Origin: Gloeocapsopsis sp. IPPAS B-1203
GTDB lineage: Bacteria; Cyanobacteriota; Cyanobacteriia; Cyanobacteriales; Chroococcidiopsidaceae
Assembly (NCBI RefSeq): GCF_002749975.1
Contig: NZ_PEIG01000019.1
Coordinates: forward strand, 1 to 64,000
Reading direction: 5' to 3'
DNA: 64,000 bases
This document shows, in pieces, positions 36,756 to 46,543 of the stretch; within the stretch, counting starts at the first letter, position 1; each line of letters opens with the position of its first letter. Under the pieces are notes generated by a model. The model had not been told where the DNA came from. It saw only the letters and a program-made list of their open reading frames with translations, and did not search any database. The position numbers and the translations under genes are program-made.

Positions 36756-37355
36756 CTAAATACAACCTATTTTCAAGGCAACAATGAGTAAGTCAAGAAT
36801 TGTCTGAGCTTGTTCTTCGCTAGGTTCATCGATAGTATCTACGACAAGCAGCGGATGGTGAAATTTCAATGTTGCATCCCAAACTGCATTGGTGGCGCGT
36901 TCGAGATCAATAATCTGCAATTCTCCTGTCTGTACTCCGCTACGGAGAATCTCTTTGAGAATAGCGCGGATAGCTTGAATGTGTTGTGCAACAACGGTGC
37001 GATGCTCTTGAAGGATGGTAGTGAATGTTTCAAAAAGTTCTTGTTCGGTAGCACATTCTTGGCGTTTGATCCGATACAACTCCAAAACATAAGCTTTAAG
37101 CTTGGCAACAGCTGGTATTTGCTGAGTGGCGATCGCTTGTAGTGCAATTTCTGTTTGACGCAACCATTGCTCAATCACAGCATCAATAATATCGGCTTTA
37201 GCCTTAAAAAAACGGTAAACATTCGCATGAGACATTCCACAAGCACGCGCAATCTCACTAACTGTTGTCCGTGCATAGCCATAGCGTCGGAGATGAGCTT
37301 CTGCGGTTGTCAAAATTAGAGCACGGGTTTCTTGCACAGTGCGATCGTCTTGCAT
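36756..37355 (-). CDS. TetR/AcrR family transcriptional regulator
   Basis: A 199-residue regulator with an N-terminal helix-turn-helix: ILTTAEAHLRRYGYARTTVS then EIARACGMSHANVYRFFKAK. The C-terminal ligand domain is divergent, so the inducer is unknown. It is encoded on the same strand and directly upstream of the SDR gene, with two matching palindromic boxes in the gap. Control of the SDR-SRPBCC genes is the simplest reading. Confidence 0.88.
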   Translation of the reverse strand: MQDDRTVQETRALILTTAEAHLRRYGYARTTVSEIARACGMSHANVYRFFKAKADIIDAVIEQWLRQTEIALQAIATQQIPAVAKLKAYVLELYRIKRQECATEQELFETFTTILQEHRTVVAQHIQAIRAILKEILRSGVQTGELQIIDLERATNAVWDATLKFHHPLLVVDTIDEPSEEQAQTILDLLIVALKIGCI

Positions 37356-37568
37356 TTATCAGTGTTAGACCTAACACACCACAACTAACACATTTTATCT
37401 TTGTGCTGAGTACTCAAGGTCAGACTAATTTTTTTACTCAAATGTATAATCTGCACATTTCTCAAAGCGAGTACATTGACTAAAATCAAATCACCTCGCT
37501 CAATCTGCATCGATTAGCAGCCGTTAAGTCCAGCTACCTGTACAGATGCTCAATTCTAGGAACAATCC

Positions 37569-38201
37569 GTGTTGCAGCAAAATACTACCAGCAATTTAGA
37601 ACATCAGCGCGATCGCAACTTACATGCGATCGCAACAAAAAAGACAAAATTTAGACAAAGTAATGCTGACGATCAAACTGAGCAAAAGCAACTAGAGCGC
37701 ATTAGTCAACTCGAACGCGCCCTCGAACAGTCGTTAACGTACTTAGCAGAATTGAGAAGAAAGCTGAAAACGCAGGATTTACTAGAAGCGCAGCTAGCAG
37801 CCGTCGAGGAGATAGCAAATGTACAACAACAAGCAATCCTCAAATTACAACAACAACTGGTACAACAGCAGCAATCTCAAGTGCAATTACAACAAGCGCG
37901 ATCGCATCAAATCATGCAACAAACAGTAGCACTTCAAGAACAAATTATCCAGCAATCGCAACAAGTTGGTGAATATGTAGCTGCTGTTCAGTATTGGAAA
38001 GAGCAATACTTAGCAAGTGTGACTCTTTCGCTCGAACTTAAAGAAGTGCTGGAAAGACTTGTCCCAGAAAGATTATTTGAACTTACTCATTTGCTAACAA
38101 CAGTGCAATTAATGACACAACAAACACGAGAAGTTGTGTCAACGTTACCTGCAGCTGCAAAGCATTCATCTAAAGTAGATTTACCACCTTTTCTAAAATA
38201 G
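37569..38201 (+). CDS. Gln-rich coiled-coil protein
   Basis: A 210-residue soluble protein from a GTG at 37569 with TAGGAAC upstream. Residues about 35-150 form a long Gln/Leu/Glu-rich coiled coil (ERISQLERALEQSLTYLAEL, LQQQLVQQQQSQVQLQQ), with a short globular tail. I recognise no named family, though similar Gln-rich coiled-coil proteins are common in cyanobacteria. No function is claimed. Confidence 0.72.
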   Translation: MLQQNTTSNLEHQRDRNLHAIATKKTKFRQSNADDQTEQKQLERISQLERALEQSLTYLAELRRKLKTQDLLEAQLAAVEEIANVQQQAILKLQQQLVQQQQSQVQLQQARSHQIMQQTVALQEQIIQQSQQVGEYVAAVQYWKEQYLASVTLSLELKEVLERLVPERLFELTHLLTTVQLMTQQTREVVSTLPAAAKHSSKVDLPPFLK

Positions 38202-38373
38202 CCTTATTCTCATACAATCGCACCTCAGCACCCTTGCACCTCTGCTCTCTACAGATGTATCAGCGATCGCACTTTCCAGGTATAATCAAAAAATTTCCTA
38301 AAAATTGTACAAGCTTTTCAACTTGTGCAATCTGAGATCAACCCCTAACTCTTCACACAACAGTAGGACAACA

Positions 38374-39528
38374 ATGCAAGACAAGCTGATGCTGATGATT
38401 CCTGGTCCCACACCGGTACCAGAGGCAGCGCTACTCGCTTTAGCCAAGCACCCAATTGGTCATCGTACCAGTGAATTTAGCAATATGCTGGCGGAAGTGA
38501 CAGAAAACCTCAAGTGGCTGCACCAAACCCAAAGCGACGTAATGATGCTGACTACCAGCGGTACAGGTGCACTAGAAGCTGGAATGATTAATTTTTTAAG
38601 TCCAGGCGATCGCATTTTGGTTGGTTGTAACGGCAAGTTTGGCGAACGCTGGGCGGAAGTTGGTGAAGCTTACAACTTAAATGTTGAAAGAATTACTGCT
38701 GAGTGGGGACAACCCCTCGATCCCCAAGCATTTGCAGAAAAACTCGCAGCAGATAAAGAAAAACAAATCAAAGCTGTCGTTGTTACCCACAGCGAAACAT
38801 CAACTGGCGTACTCAATGATTTAGAAACAATTAACCGTCACGTTAAAAACCACGGTGAAGCATTAATTATCGTTGATGCAGTGACAAGCCTGGGTGCAGT
38901 TAATGTACCAATGGATGCTTGGGGTTTAGATGTTGTTGGTTCTGGTTCGCAAAAAGGTTATATGATTCCTCCAGGACTAGGAATCGTTGCTGTTAGCCCT
39001 AAAGCATGGGAGGCTTATAAAACGGCGAAGTTACCCCGCTACTACCTCGATTTAGGTAAATATCGCAAAGCAACTGCAAAAAAAACAACTCCTTTTACAC
39101 CGCCAGTTAATTTAATTGTGGCTTTACACGCTACACTGCGGATGATGAAACAAGAAGGATTAGAAGCCATCTTTGCGCGTCATCAAAGGCTCATGAGTGC
39201 AACCCGTGCTGGTATAAAAGGCTTGAACTTGCCTTTATTTGTGAGTGATGATTGTGGCAGTCCGGCAATTACTGCAGTCGCACCTCAAGGAATTGAAGCA
39301 GATCAGGTGCGAGCAATTATGAAAAAACGTTTTGATATTGCTTTAGCTGGTGGGCAAGATCACTTAAGTAATAAAATCTTCCGGATTGGGCATTTGGGCT
39401 TTGTGAGCGATCGCGATATTCTCAGTGCTATTTCATCGCTAGAAGTTGCTTTGCACGAACTTGGTTATGAAAACTTTACTCCTGGGGCTGGTGTTGCAGC
39501 AGCTGCGAAGATTTTTGCTCATTCGTAG
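38374..39528 (+). CDS. Class V aminotransferase, alanine/serine-glyoxylate type (second copy)
   Basis: A 384-residue PLP enzyme from ATG 38374, MQDKLMLMIPGPTPVPEAAL. TTSGTGALEAG binds phosphate, IIVDAVTSLGAV holds the ring Asp, and SGSQKGY the Schiff-base lysine (Lys194). It matches the cyanobacterial protein long annotated as soluble hydrogenase 42 kDa subunit, which is really an aminotransferase and the likely serine/alanine-glyoxylate enzyme of photorespiration. It differs clearly from the paralogue at 13682. A strong terminator follows at 39729. Confidence 0.92.
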   Translation: MQDKLMLMIPGPTPVPEAALLALAKHPIGHRTSEFSNMLAEVTENLKWLHQTQSDVMMLTTSGTGALEAGMINFLSPGDRILVGCNGKFGERWAEVGEAYNLNVERITAEWGQPLDPQAFAEKLAADKEKQIKAVVVTHSETSTGVLNDLETINRHVKNHGEALIIVDAVTSLGAVNVPMDAWGLDVVGSGSQKGYMIPPGLGIVAVSPKAWEAYKTAKLPRYYLDLGKYRKATAKKTTPFTPPVNLIVALHATLRMMKQEGLEAIFARHQRLMSATRAGIKGLNLPLFVSDDCGSPAITAVAPQGIEADQVRAIMKKRFDIALAGGQDHLSNKIFRIGHLGFVSDRDILSAISSLEVALHELGYENFTPGAGVAAAAKIFAHS

Positions 39529-39560
39529 AGTTAGGAGCCAGGAGCGAGGGATTGGTTTTG

Positions 39561-39600
39561 AATGCGCGTTAGCGTAGCGGTGCCTTAGCACGTTTTGAAT
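39561..39600. repeat. Interspersed GTTAGCGTAGCGGTGC repeat, copy A
   Basis: GCGTTAGCGTAGCGGTGCCT then TAGCACGTTTTGAA. The same core recurs at 43021-43051, and a shorter relative at about 16635. The GTTAGC/TTAGCAC ends give it hairpin potential (GTGC..GCAC). It is surrounded by AACTCAAAA-type low-complexity sequence, in a 327-base gap that also holds the terminator at 39729. Confidence 0.65.
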
Positions 39601-39728
39601 TAAATTTTCCTAAACTCAACACTCAAAACTGAGAACTCATAACTCTCTTGAACTCAACACTTCATGACTCATCCAGCTTTTACCAATTCGCGTACGCAGT
39701 CTTAATAGTGTAAGTTATGAAATCAAAA

Positions 39729-39755
39729 GAGCGGGTTATTACCCGCTCCATTTTT
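39729..39755 (+). terminator. Terminator downstream of the second aminotransferase
   Basis: GAGCGGGT (39729-39736) pairs with ACCCGCTC (39741-39748) around TATT and is followed by CATTTTT. A short A tract on the other side could serve the opposite strand. Confidence 0.85.
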
Positions 39756-39856
39756 GTTGCCAATACATTGTTGATCTCCTTTGACTATTGCCTACACACA
39801 ATTTATGTGTCTTGACATAGACGAGCTAACTTTTGGCATGTCATCTATCTGTAGGC

Positions 39857-40105
39857 TTATACTATTGCACTTTCCAACCAGTCGTAGATTTGATTGAGTT
39901 GATCTAATGTCACTAAGCCATATTGCCAAAGAATCATCGGCAGTGGACCTGGGTTTTGTTCGCGATGGCGCAAAGCTACATCAATAGAAGCAGCAGATAT
40001 CGATAAATCCTTTTGGAGAAAGTCAATAAATTTAGAGTAGTTTGTGGGTGACATCGGTTTTTCACTTTCTATTGTCAATAAATTTAAGTTTGAGCTATTT
40101 GACAT
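39857..40105 (-). CDS. DUF2949 family protein
   Basis: An 82-residue protein whose core FIDFLQKDLSISAASIDVAL, RHREQNPGPLPMILWQYGL and TLDQLNQIYDWLES matches DUF2949, a small cyanobacterial family. Function is unknown. The first 17 residues are variable; an internal ATG at residue 18 (MSPTNYSKF) could be the start. It stands alone. Confidence 0.8.
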   Translation of the reverse strand: MSNSSNLNLLTIESEKPMSPTNYSKFIDFLQKDLSISAASIDVALRHREQNPGPLPMILWQYGLVTLDQLNQIYDWLESAIV

Positions 40106-40583
40106 ATGAGGAACTAGTATTTGCTAGCCAGTTTTTTCGCTGTCCCAAAGTCATTATTGGATTGCTGACTCTAGTTGAGTGTGAAACTGAATTTTGCGAG
40201 TTTCCTTCACTTGTTATGAGTGCAACACTATGCGGACTAGAATTTTAGCGCAACTTGCCAATATACATCAGTTTGTTGCCAAAAAAGTAAAATTTATTAA
40301 AACTATTTTTACTCTAGTGCAGTAATATTATTCACCTACAACAAGGAAGAGTTATTGGTTGAATTTTGCTCTTCCAAAAGACTGATCCCAGCTTTGAGTC
40401 ATACAAATTTATTTTTTTTAAGCTGTAACCTTTTACTATAGAAAAGCGATCGCGCAAATAATTCTGTTTTTCTATCAAATTTATCAAATGTTACCCTAAC
40501 CAAGATAAAAACACCACAACTTTTATAGGGAATTTTCCCCGTTGTTGCCAACGATGTGCTAAAGAAAATTCCTAAAGTAGGTT
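40106..40583. other. Intergenic region with nothing recognised
   Basis: This 478-base AT-rich gap contains one GCGATCGC and a short TTTATAGGGAATTTTCCCCG segment near 40521. I find no ORF, tRNA or clear terminator that can be supported. Confidence 0.5.
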
Positions 40584-41090
40584 TTATGAGTCTAAAAATT
40601 GAATATCTAGGCGATCGCCTACGCGAATTCCTAGTTCAGCAGCGCGTCCCCCTCGCAGTTCAATGACTTGATTAACGGGTGTTTCAGGACCATAAGTCGG
40701 ACATGGTTCTGATTGACAAGGAGGAACAGCAGGTGCGATCGCTTTAACTTGTCCATTTTCCAGGAAAATCATATCCAGCGGAAACCGGACATTTTTCATC
40801 CAAAAGCCTACAGGTCGGGCAGGTTCAAAAACAAATAGCATTCCGCGATCGTCGGCTATTGTATCACGGTGCATTAATCCTGTTGCTTGTTCTGTTGGTG
40901 TCCGCGCTACTTCCAGACTAATTTTACGCCCAGCGATTGTCGTTACAGCAGCAATGGGCAGGTTTTGAGCAGCATTCACTGATTGTTGTGCCACAGGTGT
41001 AACTGTTGGCGATACAGCTGGTGTTGGTGTTGAACATCCCAGCATGAAAGTTCCTAAAACAATTCCGATAACAGCAGAACCACAACTCAC
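40584..41090 (-). CDS. DUF192 family lipoprotein
   Basis: A 168-residue protein with a signal sequence ending in lipobox MLGCS (Cys19), a Thr/Pro/Val linker, and a DUF192 domain: EQATGLMHRDTIADDRGMLF, PVGFWMKNVRFPLDMIFLE and IELRGGRAAELGIRVGDRL. DUF192 proteins are widespread and exported, with unknown role. The start is GTG 41090. The domain is complete. Confidence 0.85.
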   Translation of the reverse strand: MSCGSAVIGIVLGTFMLGCSTPTPAVSPTVTPVAQQSVNAAQNLPIAAVTTIAGRKISLEVARTPTEQATGLMHRDTIADDRGMLFVFEPARPVGFWMKNVRFPLDMIFLENGQVKAIAPAVPPCQSEPCPTYGPETPVNQVIELRGGRAAELGIRVGDRLDIQFLDS

Positions 41091-41197
41091 TATTTATCGA
41101 CTCCAATCTTTACTTTTATAGCTTTTGAGTGGCTCTGTCTGCTCAGAGTTCCCTAACACAGCTAGCCTTTCACATTTTACTAGCAACTCACTACTTT

Positions 41198-41893
41198 CTA
41201 TGATTCTCGCAAAACGTAGCCTACACCCCGCACAGTTTGAATCAAGCGTTTTTGACTTTCGTCTTCTATCTTGAGGCGTAAATAACGAATATAAACTTCA
41301 ATGACATTTGATTCGCCCATGAAATCATAACCCCAAACATTTTCGAGAATTTGTTCGCGGGTTAAGACCTCACGCGGATGTTCCATCAGGAACTTGAGCA
41401 GTTCAAACTCCTTCATTGTCAAATCAAGCGCTTTGCCGTGGCGAATTGCTCGGCGCGTTGCTAAATCCAAAACGAGATCGCCAAAACGTAATTGTTCAGC
41501 TACTCCTGTTTCGGGTTGTAAATACAGACGCACTCTTTGGAGAAATTCTTCGGAACGGTAGGGCTTGAGAAAATAATCATCAGCTCCTGCTTCTAAACAA
41601 GCTATGCGATCGTCAACTGTATCTCTTGCCATTAAGACTAAAACTGGTACCCGCGCTCCAGCTTTACGCAAATGAATGCATAACTCTAGCCCCGACTCTC
41701 CGGCAAGCATGCGATCAACAACAATCAAAGCAGGCTGTATTTCCTGCGAGTATTGCATACCGCTGTAAACGTCAGGCGCGATCACTGCTTCATAGCCTGA
41801 TTCTTGTAAGTCAAGGCTCACTTGTCCTGCTAAAGTCTCGTCAGTTTCGACAACTAAAACACAAGGGTTGCGTTCAGCCTCTGCTATACTCAT
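41198..41893 (-). CDS. OmpR-type response regulator, possibly NblR-like
   Basis: A 231-residue regulator. The receiver domain has Asp60 (LIVVDRMLAGESG) and ADDYFLKPY, but its acidic pocket reads ETDE instead of the usual EDD/DDE. The winged-helix domain ends IRYLRLKIEDESQKRLIQTV then RGVGYVL. The unusual pocket and position directly downstream of NAD kinase recall NblR, the phycobilisome-degradation regulator, but this is tentative. No kinase gene is adjacent. Confidence 0.85.
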   Translation of the reverse strand: MSIAEAERNPCVLVVETDETLAGQVSLDLQESGYEAVIAPDVYSGMQYSQEIQPALIVVDRMLAGESGLELCIHLRKAGARVPVLVLMARDTVDDRIACLEAGADDYFLKPYRSEEFLQRVRLYLQPETGVAEQLRFGDLVLDLATRRAIRHGKALDLTMKEFELLKFLMEHPREVLTREQILENVWGYDFMGESNVIEVYIRYLRLKIEDESQKRLIQTVRGVGYVLRES

Positions 41894-42002
41894 AAGCCGC
41901 TATCCGCTAATGAAGGATTGCATTTACTCATAACTTGGTTATCACATAGTGATAAGCATGAATACTTAATTATATTCATAACCTGATGAGGATTGCCTAC
42001 TC

Positions 42003-42923
42003 CTAGGGCAATTCTACCGAAGTCGGTTTAGCAATATGAGGCAGTCCCCAACCCAGCTTTTCACGTAAAATGCGGAAGAACTCTGGTGATTGCAGCCTGA
42101 TAAATCGTGCTGAGTATTGCGATCGCACTAAATGCACCTGATCTTCTGGGAAAACGTAGCATCCAGCGTTACCATCTACCACCATGACTAACCGATCTGT
42201 ACTGGCACTCGAAATTGTGACCATTTCAGTGTCGGCAAAGACAAGCGCCCGCGAAGCTAGCGAATGTGGACAAATTGGGACAAGCTGTAACACAGGAACT
42301 CCTGGCGTGACCACAGGTCCTCCTGCACTCAATGAGTACGCAGTTGAGCCTGTCGGAGTTGAAACAATGACGCCATCCGCTGCAATGTCTACTGGAGCGT
42401 GACGTCCTACAGCAATTTCAAAATGACACATACACGTCAATGGTTCGCGGTGCAAAACCATCTCATTCAAACATAAAGCTTCCCACAAAACTGAATCTCC
42501 ACGACGCAAAACCTTAACGGCTAACATCGCTCGTTCTTCAATCTCATATTTACCTGCCATGACTTGTTCCATGACTAACGGTAATTGATTGACATAGGCT
42601 TCAGTTAAAAATCCCATATGTCCTGTATTTACCGTCAATAAGGGAATGCCACAAGGTGCTGCTTGGCGGGAAGCCGCTAAGACTGTGCCATCGCCTCCTA
42701 AGACTATGGCAAACTTCATGTCCCTATCAAAACCAGGTGGTGTGAGACCATCGATCGGTGTATGACACACCGGACTTTCTGGGTTCGAGTAACCCAAAAT
42801 TCCTCCGATACCAGTTGTGACACAAACTTCCCAACCCGCTGCCATCAGCTTGTCTTTGAGTTCGTTAGCAACACGACTGGCGATCGGCTTAACGTCATTG
42901 TAAATAATGCCTGCTTTCGGCAC
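42003..42923 (-). CDS. nadK: NAD kinase
   Basis: A 306-residue enzyme, [25 protein letters not shown] (76-80) is the signature that binds ATP/NAD, followed by [13 protein letters not shown] and [17 protein letters not shown]. It phosphorylates NAD to NADP. Cyanobacteria usually have two paralogues. It lies upstream of the OmpR regulator on the same strand, separated by about 110 bases. Confidence 0.95.
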   Translation of the reverse strand: MPKAGIIYNDVKPIASRVANELKDKLMAAGWEVCVTTGIGGILGYSNPESPVCHTPIDGLTPPGFDRDMKFAIVLGGDGTVLAASRQAAPCGIPLLTVNTGHMGFLTEAYVNQLPLVMEQVMAGKYEIEERAMLAVKVLRRGDSVLWEALCLNEMVLHREPLTCMCHFEIAVGRHAPVDIAADGVIVSTPTGSTAYSLSAGGPVVTPGVPVLQLVPICPHSLASRALVFADTEMVTISSASTDRLVMVVDGNAGCYVFPEDQVHLVRSQYSARFIRLQSPEFFRILREKLGWGLPHIAKPTSVELP

Positions 42924-43016
42924 GCTACAAGTCCAGATTTCCGCAATGCTTACTATTAGCTAGATCGTTGCACATTTTTGCTCAACAGGCGAGTGTTTTT
43001 TGGAGAGAGTTTTGAG

Positions 43017-43055
43017 TTTTGTTAGCGTAGCGGTGCGTTAGCACGTTTTGAGTTT
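43017..43055. repeat. Interspersed GTTAGCGTAGCGGTGC repeat, copy B
   Basis: GTTAGCGTAGCGGTGCGTTA then GCACGTTTTGAG, nearly identical to copy A at 39568. It is again embedded in TTTTGAGTTTTGAG low-complexity sequence between ycf39 and nadK. It can fold (GTGC..GCAC). The two copies differ at about one position in 30. Confidence 0.65.
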
Positions 43056-43183
43056 TGAGTTTAAGAGAGTTATGAATGTTAACTAGTGAAGTGTTGAGCT
43101 AAGAAAATACTTCAATTCAAAATTCACGCACTAGCTACTATTCACTCGCCCCACGCCCCACGCTCCTCGCCCCTCTCTAACTC

Positions 43184-44164
43184 CTAACTCTTGAACGGAG
43201 TTTTTTTGGGAGTTTGCTTCTTTTTTGTTTTTGTTTTTTCGTAATCGAGTTCCCGTAACTTCTTCAAAATTCTCCCGAAATACTCTTGCATATAGCTTTC
43301 TAAGGTTGTGGTTTCAGTCGGGTCTAATCCAAAAACTTGATAAACTTCATCCATTGGAGCGTCCAAAGGTTTACCATTTGCCAAAACTTCGGTAAAAGCT
43401 AGGCGATCGGCAACATTCCAACCCCATTGAAAAAAGCGGAGAACGCGGCGCATAGTTCTCAACAGGTTGATTGGCATGCGCGTAATGCGAGCTTCTTTGT
43501 CAGACAATCGTTCACACAAACTAATAATTTCTTCTGCACTCCAAGCACGAGTACCGACTACAGGAAAAATTTGTTTTTCTGTTTCTGGAACTGATAAGGC
43601 ACGAACTGCAAATTTGGCAATATCTTGTGTATCCATGTAAGCAACAGGAGAAGATTCACCTGTAATCCACACGGCTTGTCCCTCAAGAATGGGAATTGCG
43701 TATTGCCCGATCAACCCTTGCATAAAGCCGCAAAGTTGCAAAATGGTGTAATTTAAATCAGCTTCTGCTAAAAATAGCTCAGTGCATCGCTTGATTTCCA
43801 TCAGTGGGACATCAGGATGTTTGTCAGCGTCTAGCAGTGAGAAGAATACATAGCGGTCTACACCAGCTGCTTTTGCTGCTTGAATGAGTGCTACTTTGCC
43901 TTCCCAGTCAACTTGTTTAATACTAAGAGAATCTGTAGGACGAGCTGTGGCTGCGTCTACGATCGCTGTTACACCTTCGAGCGCCGGAGGTAATGTTTCT
44001 GGATAACACAGATTACCAGCTACAAGTTCAGCGCCCCATTCTTTTAAAAAAGTGGCTTTCTTAGGATTTCTTACAAGACAGCGTACCTTATACCCCTCAT
44101 CGAGAGCACGGCGAACTACTTGTCTTCCCAAGGTGCCAGTAGCACCGACAACTAATATAGTCAT
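43184..44164 (-). CDS. ycf39: Ycf39-type SDR protein, photosystem II assembly factor
   Basis: A 326-residue NmrA-like atypical SDR. MTILVVGATGTLGRQVVRRA binds NADP, followed by YKVRCLVRNPKKATFLKEWG and LEGVTAIVDAATARPTDS, all typical of Ycf39, which with high-light-inducible proteins helps deliver chlorophyll to newly made D1. The C-terminus is a Lys/Thr/Pro-rich tail. It lies 172 bases downstream of petM on the same strand. Confidence 0.93.
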   Translation of the reverse strand: MTILVVGATGTLGRQVVRRALDEGYKVRCLVRNPKKATFLKEWGAELVAGNLCYPETLPPALEGVTAIVDAATARPTDSLSIKQVDWEGKVALIQAAKAAGVDRYVFFSLLDADKHPDVPLMEIKRCTELFLAEADLNYTILQLCGFMQGLIGQYAIPILEGQAVWITGESSPVAYMDTQDIAKFAVRALSVPETEKQIFPVVGTRAWSAEEIISLCERLSDKEARITRMPINLLRTMRRVLRFFQWGWNVADRLAFTEVLANGKPLDAPMDEVYQVFGLDPTETTTLESYMQEYFGRILKKLRELDYEKTKTKKKQTPKKTPFKS

Positions 44165-44261
44165 GAGGGATTAGTAATGAATCTTAAACTTTTATTAATA
44201 AAATCCTATCAGAGTTCATTATATTAACAAAACTTCACAGGAGATTGAGGATGTTTAGGCT

Positions 44262-44336
44262 AGGGAAGAACTAGTTACTAGTTGTTAGCCACTCTTGACA
44301 CTAACCACTAGCCACTAGCCACTAACCACTAACCAC
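44262..44336. repeat. Tandem CTAGCCA/CTAACCA heptamer repeats
   Basis: Units such as CACTAGCCACTAGCCACTAA and CCACTAACCACT lie between petM and ycf39, ending at the petM stop. This is the same STRR class as at 20808. Confidence 0.75.
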
Positions 44337-44450
44337 TCATAACTCGCTTTCTTCGCCCCCCTGAATTTTAAGCAAGAGAAAGCCCATAGCAATCCCGATG
44401 GGGATTAATGTGAGGCATAAAATAGCTGCTGTAAACATCTCGCCGCCCAT
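44337..44450 (-). CDS. petM: Cytochrome b6f complex subunit PetM
   Basis: A 37-residue single-helix protein, MGGEMFTAAILCLTLIPIGI, ending with LLLKIQGGEESEL. The GE..AA start and KIQGxEE end are diagnostic of PetM, the small subunit 7 of the thylakoid cytochrome b6f complex. GGGAGGA lies about 8 bases upstream of the ATG. It is too short for the usual ORF cutoff. It diverges from pdxA and lies upstream of ycf39. Confidence 0.9.
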   Translation of the reverse strand: MGGEMFTAAILCLTLIPIGIAMGFLLLKIQGGEESEL

Positions 44451-44645
44451 GATGACAATCCTCCCTTTGCTAAATCAAGGTTCAGTAAACTAGTATAAGG
44501 ATGCTGACACTCAGCGATCGCTGAGTGCCTCCCTGAGAAAAATTCAGCCTAGTGTAAAGTATTTTAAACCAGTTCGGTAATATAACTCTGCTTATTCATT
44601 AACTAGTGGTTAAACATCCAGAAGCTTTTTTCCTAAAATTTTTAT

Positions 44646-45752
44646 ATGACTTTGTTACAGCCAAATTCGCTTTGTATAGAAAAACAGCGTCCGCGTTTAG
44701 CTTTGACTTTGGGCGATCCAGCAGGGGTAGGACCTGAGGTTATTTTAAAGGCTTTAGGACAAATAGAATTTGCTCAAAACTATGACGTCACAGTAGTCGG
44801 AAGTAAAACTCAACTGATGACAACCTACGAAAAGTTATCTCAGCACTGTAGTGAGAACTTCGCCAATCCAGAAGAGTTAAAAATTTTAGACATTGAGATT
44901 AAAGACACAATTACTATAGGTATTGGTGATGCAGCAAGCGGTGCAGCGAGTTTTGCGTACATGCAAGCCGCGATCGCCCGCACGAAAATGGGCGAATTTG
45001 ATGCTATTGTTACAGGTCCTATTGCTAAGTCTGCCTGGAAAGCCGCAGGCTATAATTACCCTGGGCAAACTGAGTTACTCGCTAAGCTTGCTGGTGTTAC
45101 TCGATATGGAATGTTATTTGTTGCGCGATCGCCTCATACAAATTGGACACTACGAACATTATTAGCCACCACACACATTCCCTTACGTCAAGTTGCATAT
45201 GCACTAACACCCGAACTTCTTGCAAGTAAATTAGACTTGCTTGTGGAATGTTTACAGCAAGATTTTGGGTTAGAAAGACCAAGAATTGCGATCGCCGGAC
45301 TAAATCCGCACAGTGGAGAATCAGGACAACTCGGACGCGAAGAACAAGACTGGCTGATTCCCTGGTTGGAGAAGGAAAGATGCGATCGCCCTCATGTTCA
45401 GTTAGATGGTCCTATTCCACCAGATACAATGTGGGTGAAACCAAGTCAAGCTTGGTACGGTACAATTGACTCGAAAAGAGCTGCAGACGGCTATTTAGCG
45501 CTATATCACGACCAAGGTTTAATTCCTGTCAAACAACTTGCCTTTGATCGTGCGGTAAACACCTCAATTGGTCTTCCTTTTGTGCGAACTTCACCAGATC
45601 ATGGCACAGCGTTTGACATTGCTGGTAAAGGCATTGCGGATGCTACTAGCATGATAGCCGCAATACAACTCGCTGTTGAACTTGTGTGTAAAAGAATATC
45701 GTCAGGAGTTCTCAGAGGATCTAACCCCCAATCCCTAACCTTGGATTCTTAA
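44646..45752 (+). CDS. pdxA: 4-hydroxythreonine-4-phosphate dehydrogenase
   Basis: A 368-residue enzyme. [40 protein letters not shown] with [24 protein letters not shown], and [14 protein letters not shown] are the PdxA hallmarks, including the metal-binding His residues. It oxidises 4-phosphohydroxy-threonine in pyridoxal-phosphate synthesis. The first 15 residues are variable. It is convergent with the DUF1816 gene across 4 bases. Confidence 0.95.
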   Translation: MTLLQPNSLCIEKQRPRLALTLGDPAGVGPEVILKALGQIEFAQNYDVTVVGSKTQLMTTYEKLSQHCSENFANPEELKILDIEIKDTITIGIGDAASGAASFAYMQAAIARTKMGEFDAIVTGPIAKSAWKAAGYNYPGQTELLAKLAGVTRYGMLFVARSPHTNWTLRTLLATTHIPLRQVAYALTPELLASKLDLLVECLQQDFGLERPRIAIAGLNPHSGESGQLGREEQDWLIPWLEKERCDRPHVQLDGPIPPDTMWVKPSQAWYGTIDSKRAADGYLALYHDQGLIPVKQLAFDRAVNTSIGLPFVRTSPDHGTAFDIAGKGIADATSMIAAIQLAVELVCKRISSGVLRGSNPQSLTLDS

Positions 45753-45756
45753 TTAA

Positions 45757-46011
45757 TCACCGCCCACTAGTTGCTAAAACCTGTTCTTCAAAAATGGTTA
45801 AATTTGTTGGTTGACATCGCTTAACTTGAACGCGAATCTCTTGACAGCCTTCTTGTTCTATATCTTCGATATAGCCAGGTAAAAACCATTGTGCTTCTTG
45901 TTTGCTGATAAAAGGACCAAAGTAATAAATTACATGGGGTTGAGTAGTTGTAATTTCTGCCCACCAATTTAGTTCAATCTGGTTGCTATGAGCGTCATCT
46001 GTTGATTTCAT
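45757..46011 (-). CDS. DUF1816 family protein
   Basis: An 84-residue protein. ELNWWAEITTTQPHVIYYFG, GYIEDIEQEGCQEIRVQVKR and CQPTNLTIFEE match DUF1816, a cyanobacterial family sometimes related to phycobilisome-type linker domains. The function is unknown. ATG 46011 (MKSTDDAH) has GAGAG upstream and is preferred over ATG 46041. Confidence 0.8.
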   Translation of the reverse strand: MKSTDDAHSNQIELNWWAEITTTQPHVIYYFGPFISKQEAQWFLPGYIEDIEQEGCQEIRVQVKRCQPTNLTIFEEQVLATSGR

Positions 46012-46041
46012 ATATTCGCTCTCTAATATTCGGGCGAGCAT

Positions 46042-46543
46042 GCGCTAAAGTTTTAGTTTGATAATACTGAGCGAGTAGCTTGCGATCGTGGAGTTAGGTA
46101 CGTGAGTTTAATTTTTCGTCAATGTAAAAATCTTGAAAGAAGCAGTCTGGGTTAACCTCTAGAGGCATATAGTCGTTAACCCAGTTGCATCATAAAGAAG
46201 GGCAATGAGGAGATTTTAGCTTTGATGAACAGCCAATCACCTGACTTAAGTATCCAAGGTACAGGCTATGCGTGAAGAAAAGGTAGAAGAAATCGTGAAG
46301 AAATCGGGTAATTTAAAAAAAAGTTCCCTGATCTCAAAAAAATCAATTTAGTATAAAATTAACACTCTATAAGTTAGCTTTGTCGTTTTAATGCTCTTAT
46401 GGGTTTCATTGAGCATGAACGTGAGTGCGAATGAATTCGCTGCTGCAGCAACTAAATCCACCAATTCAAAGTTCTGAGTGTTGAGTTAAAAAACTCTTTG
46501 CTTGGGTAGCCTTGAAGAGAGTCGGAGGGCACTTTTCAAGCAG
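46042..46543. other. 502-base intergenic region with a large perfect inverted repeat
   Basis: CTGGGTTAAC (46147-46156) is repeated in inverted form as GTTAACCCAG (46175-46184) around an 18-base loop that itself contains the palindrome CCTCTAGAGG. It is not followed by a T tract, so it is not an obvious terminator. A very short ORF (MNSQSPDLSIQGTGYA) lies at about 46225 and cannot be supported. No other gene is seen. Confidence 0.55.

Noticed and set aside
46225-46275. 16-codon ORF starting MNSQSPDL
   Set aside because: Too short, with no recognised similarity, even though it begins near a purine-rich stretch.
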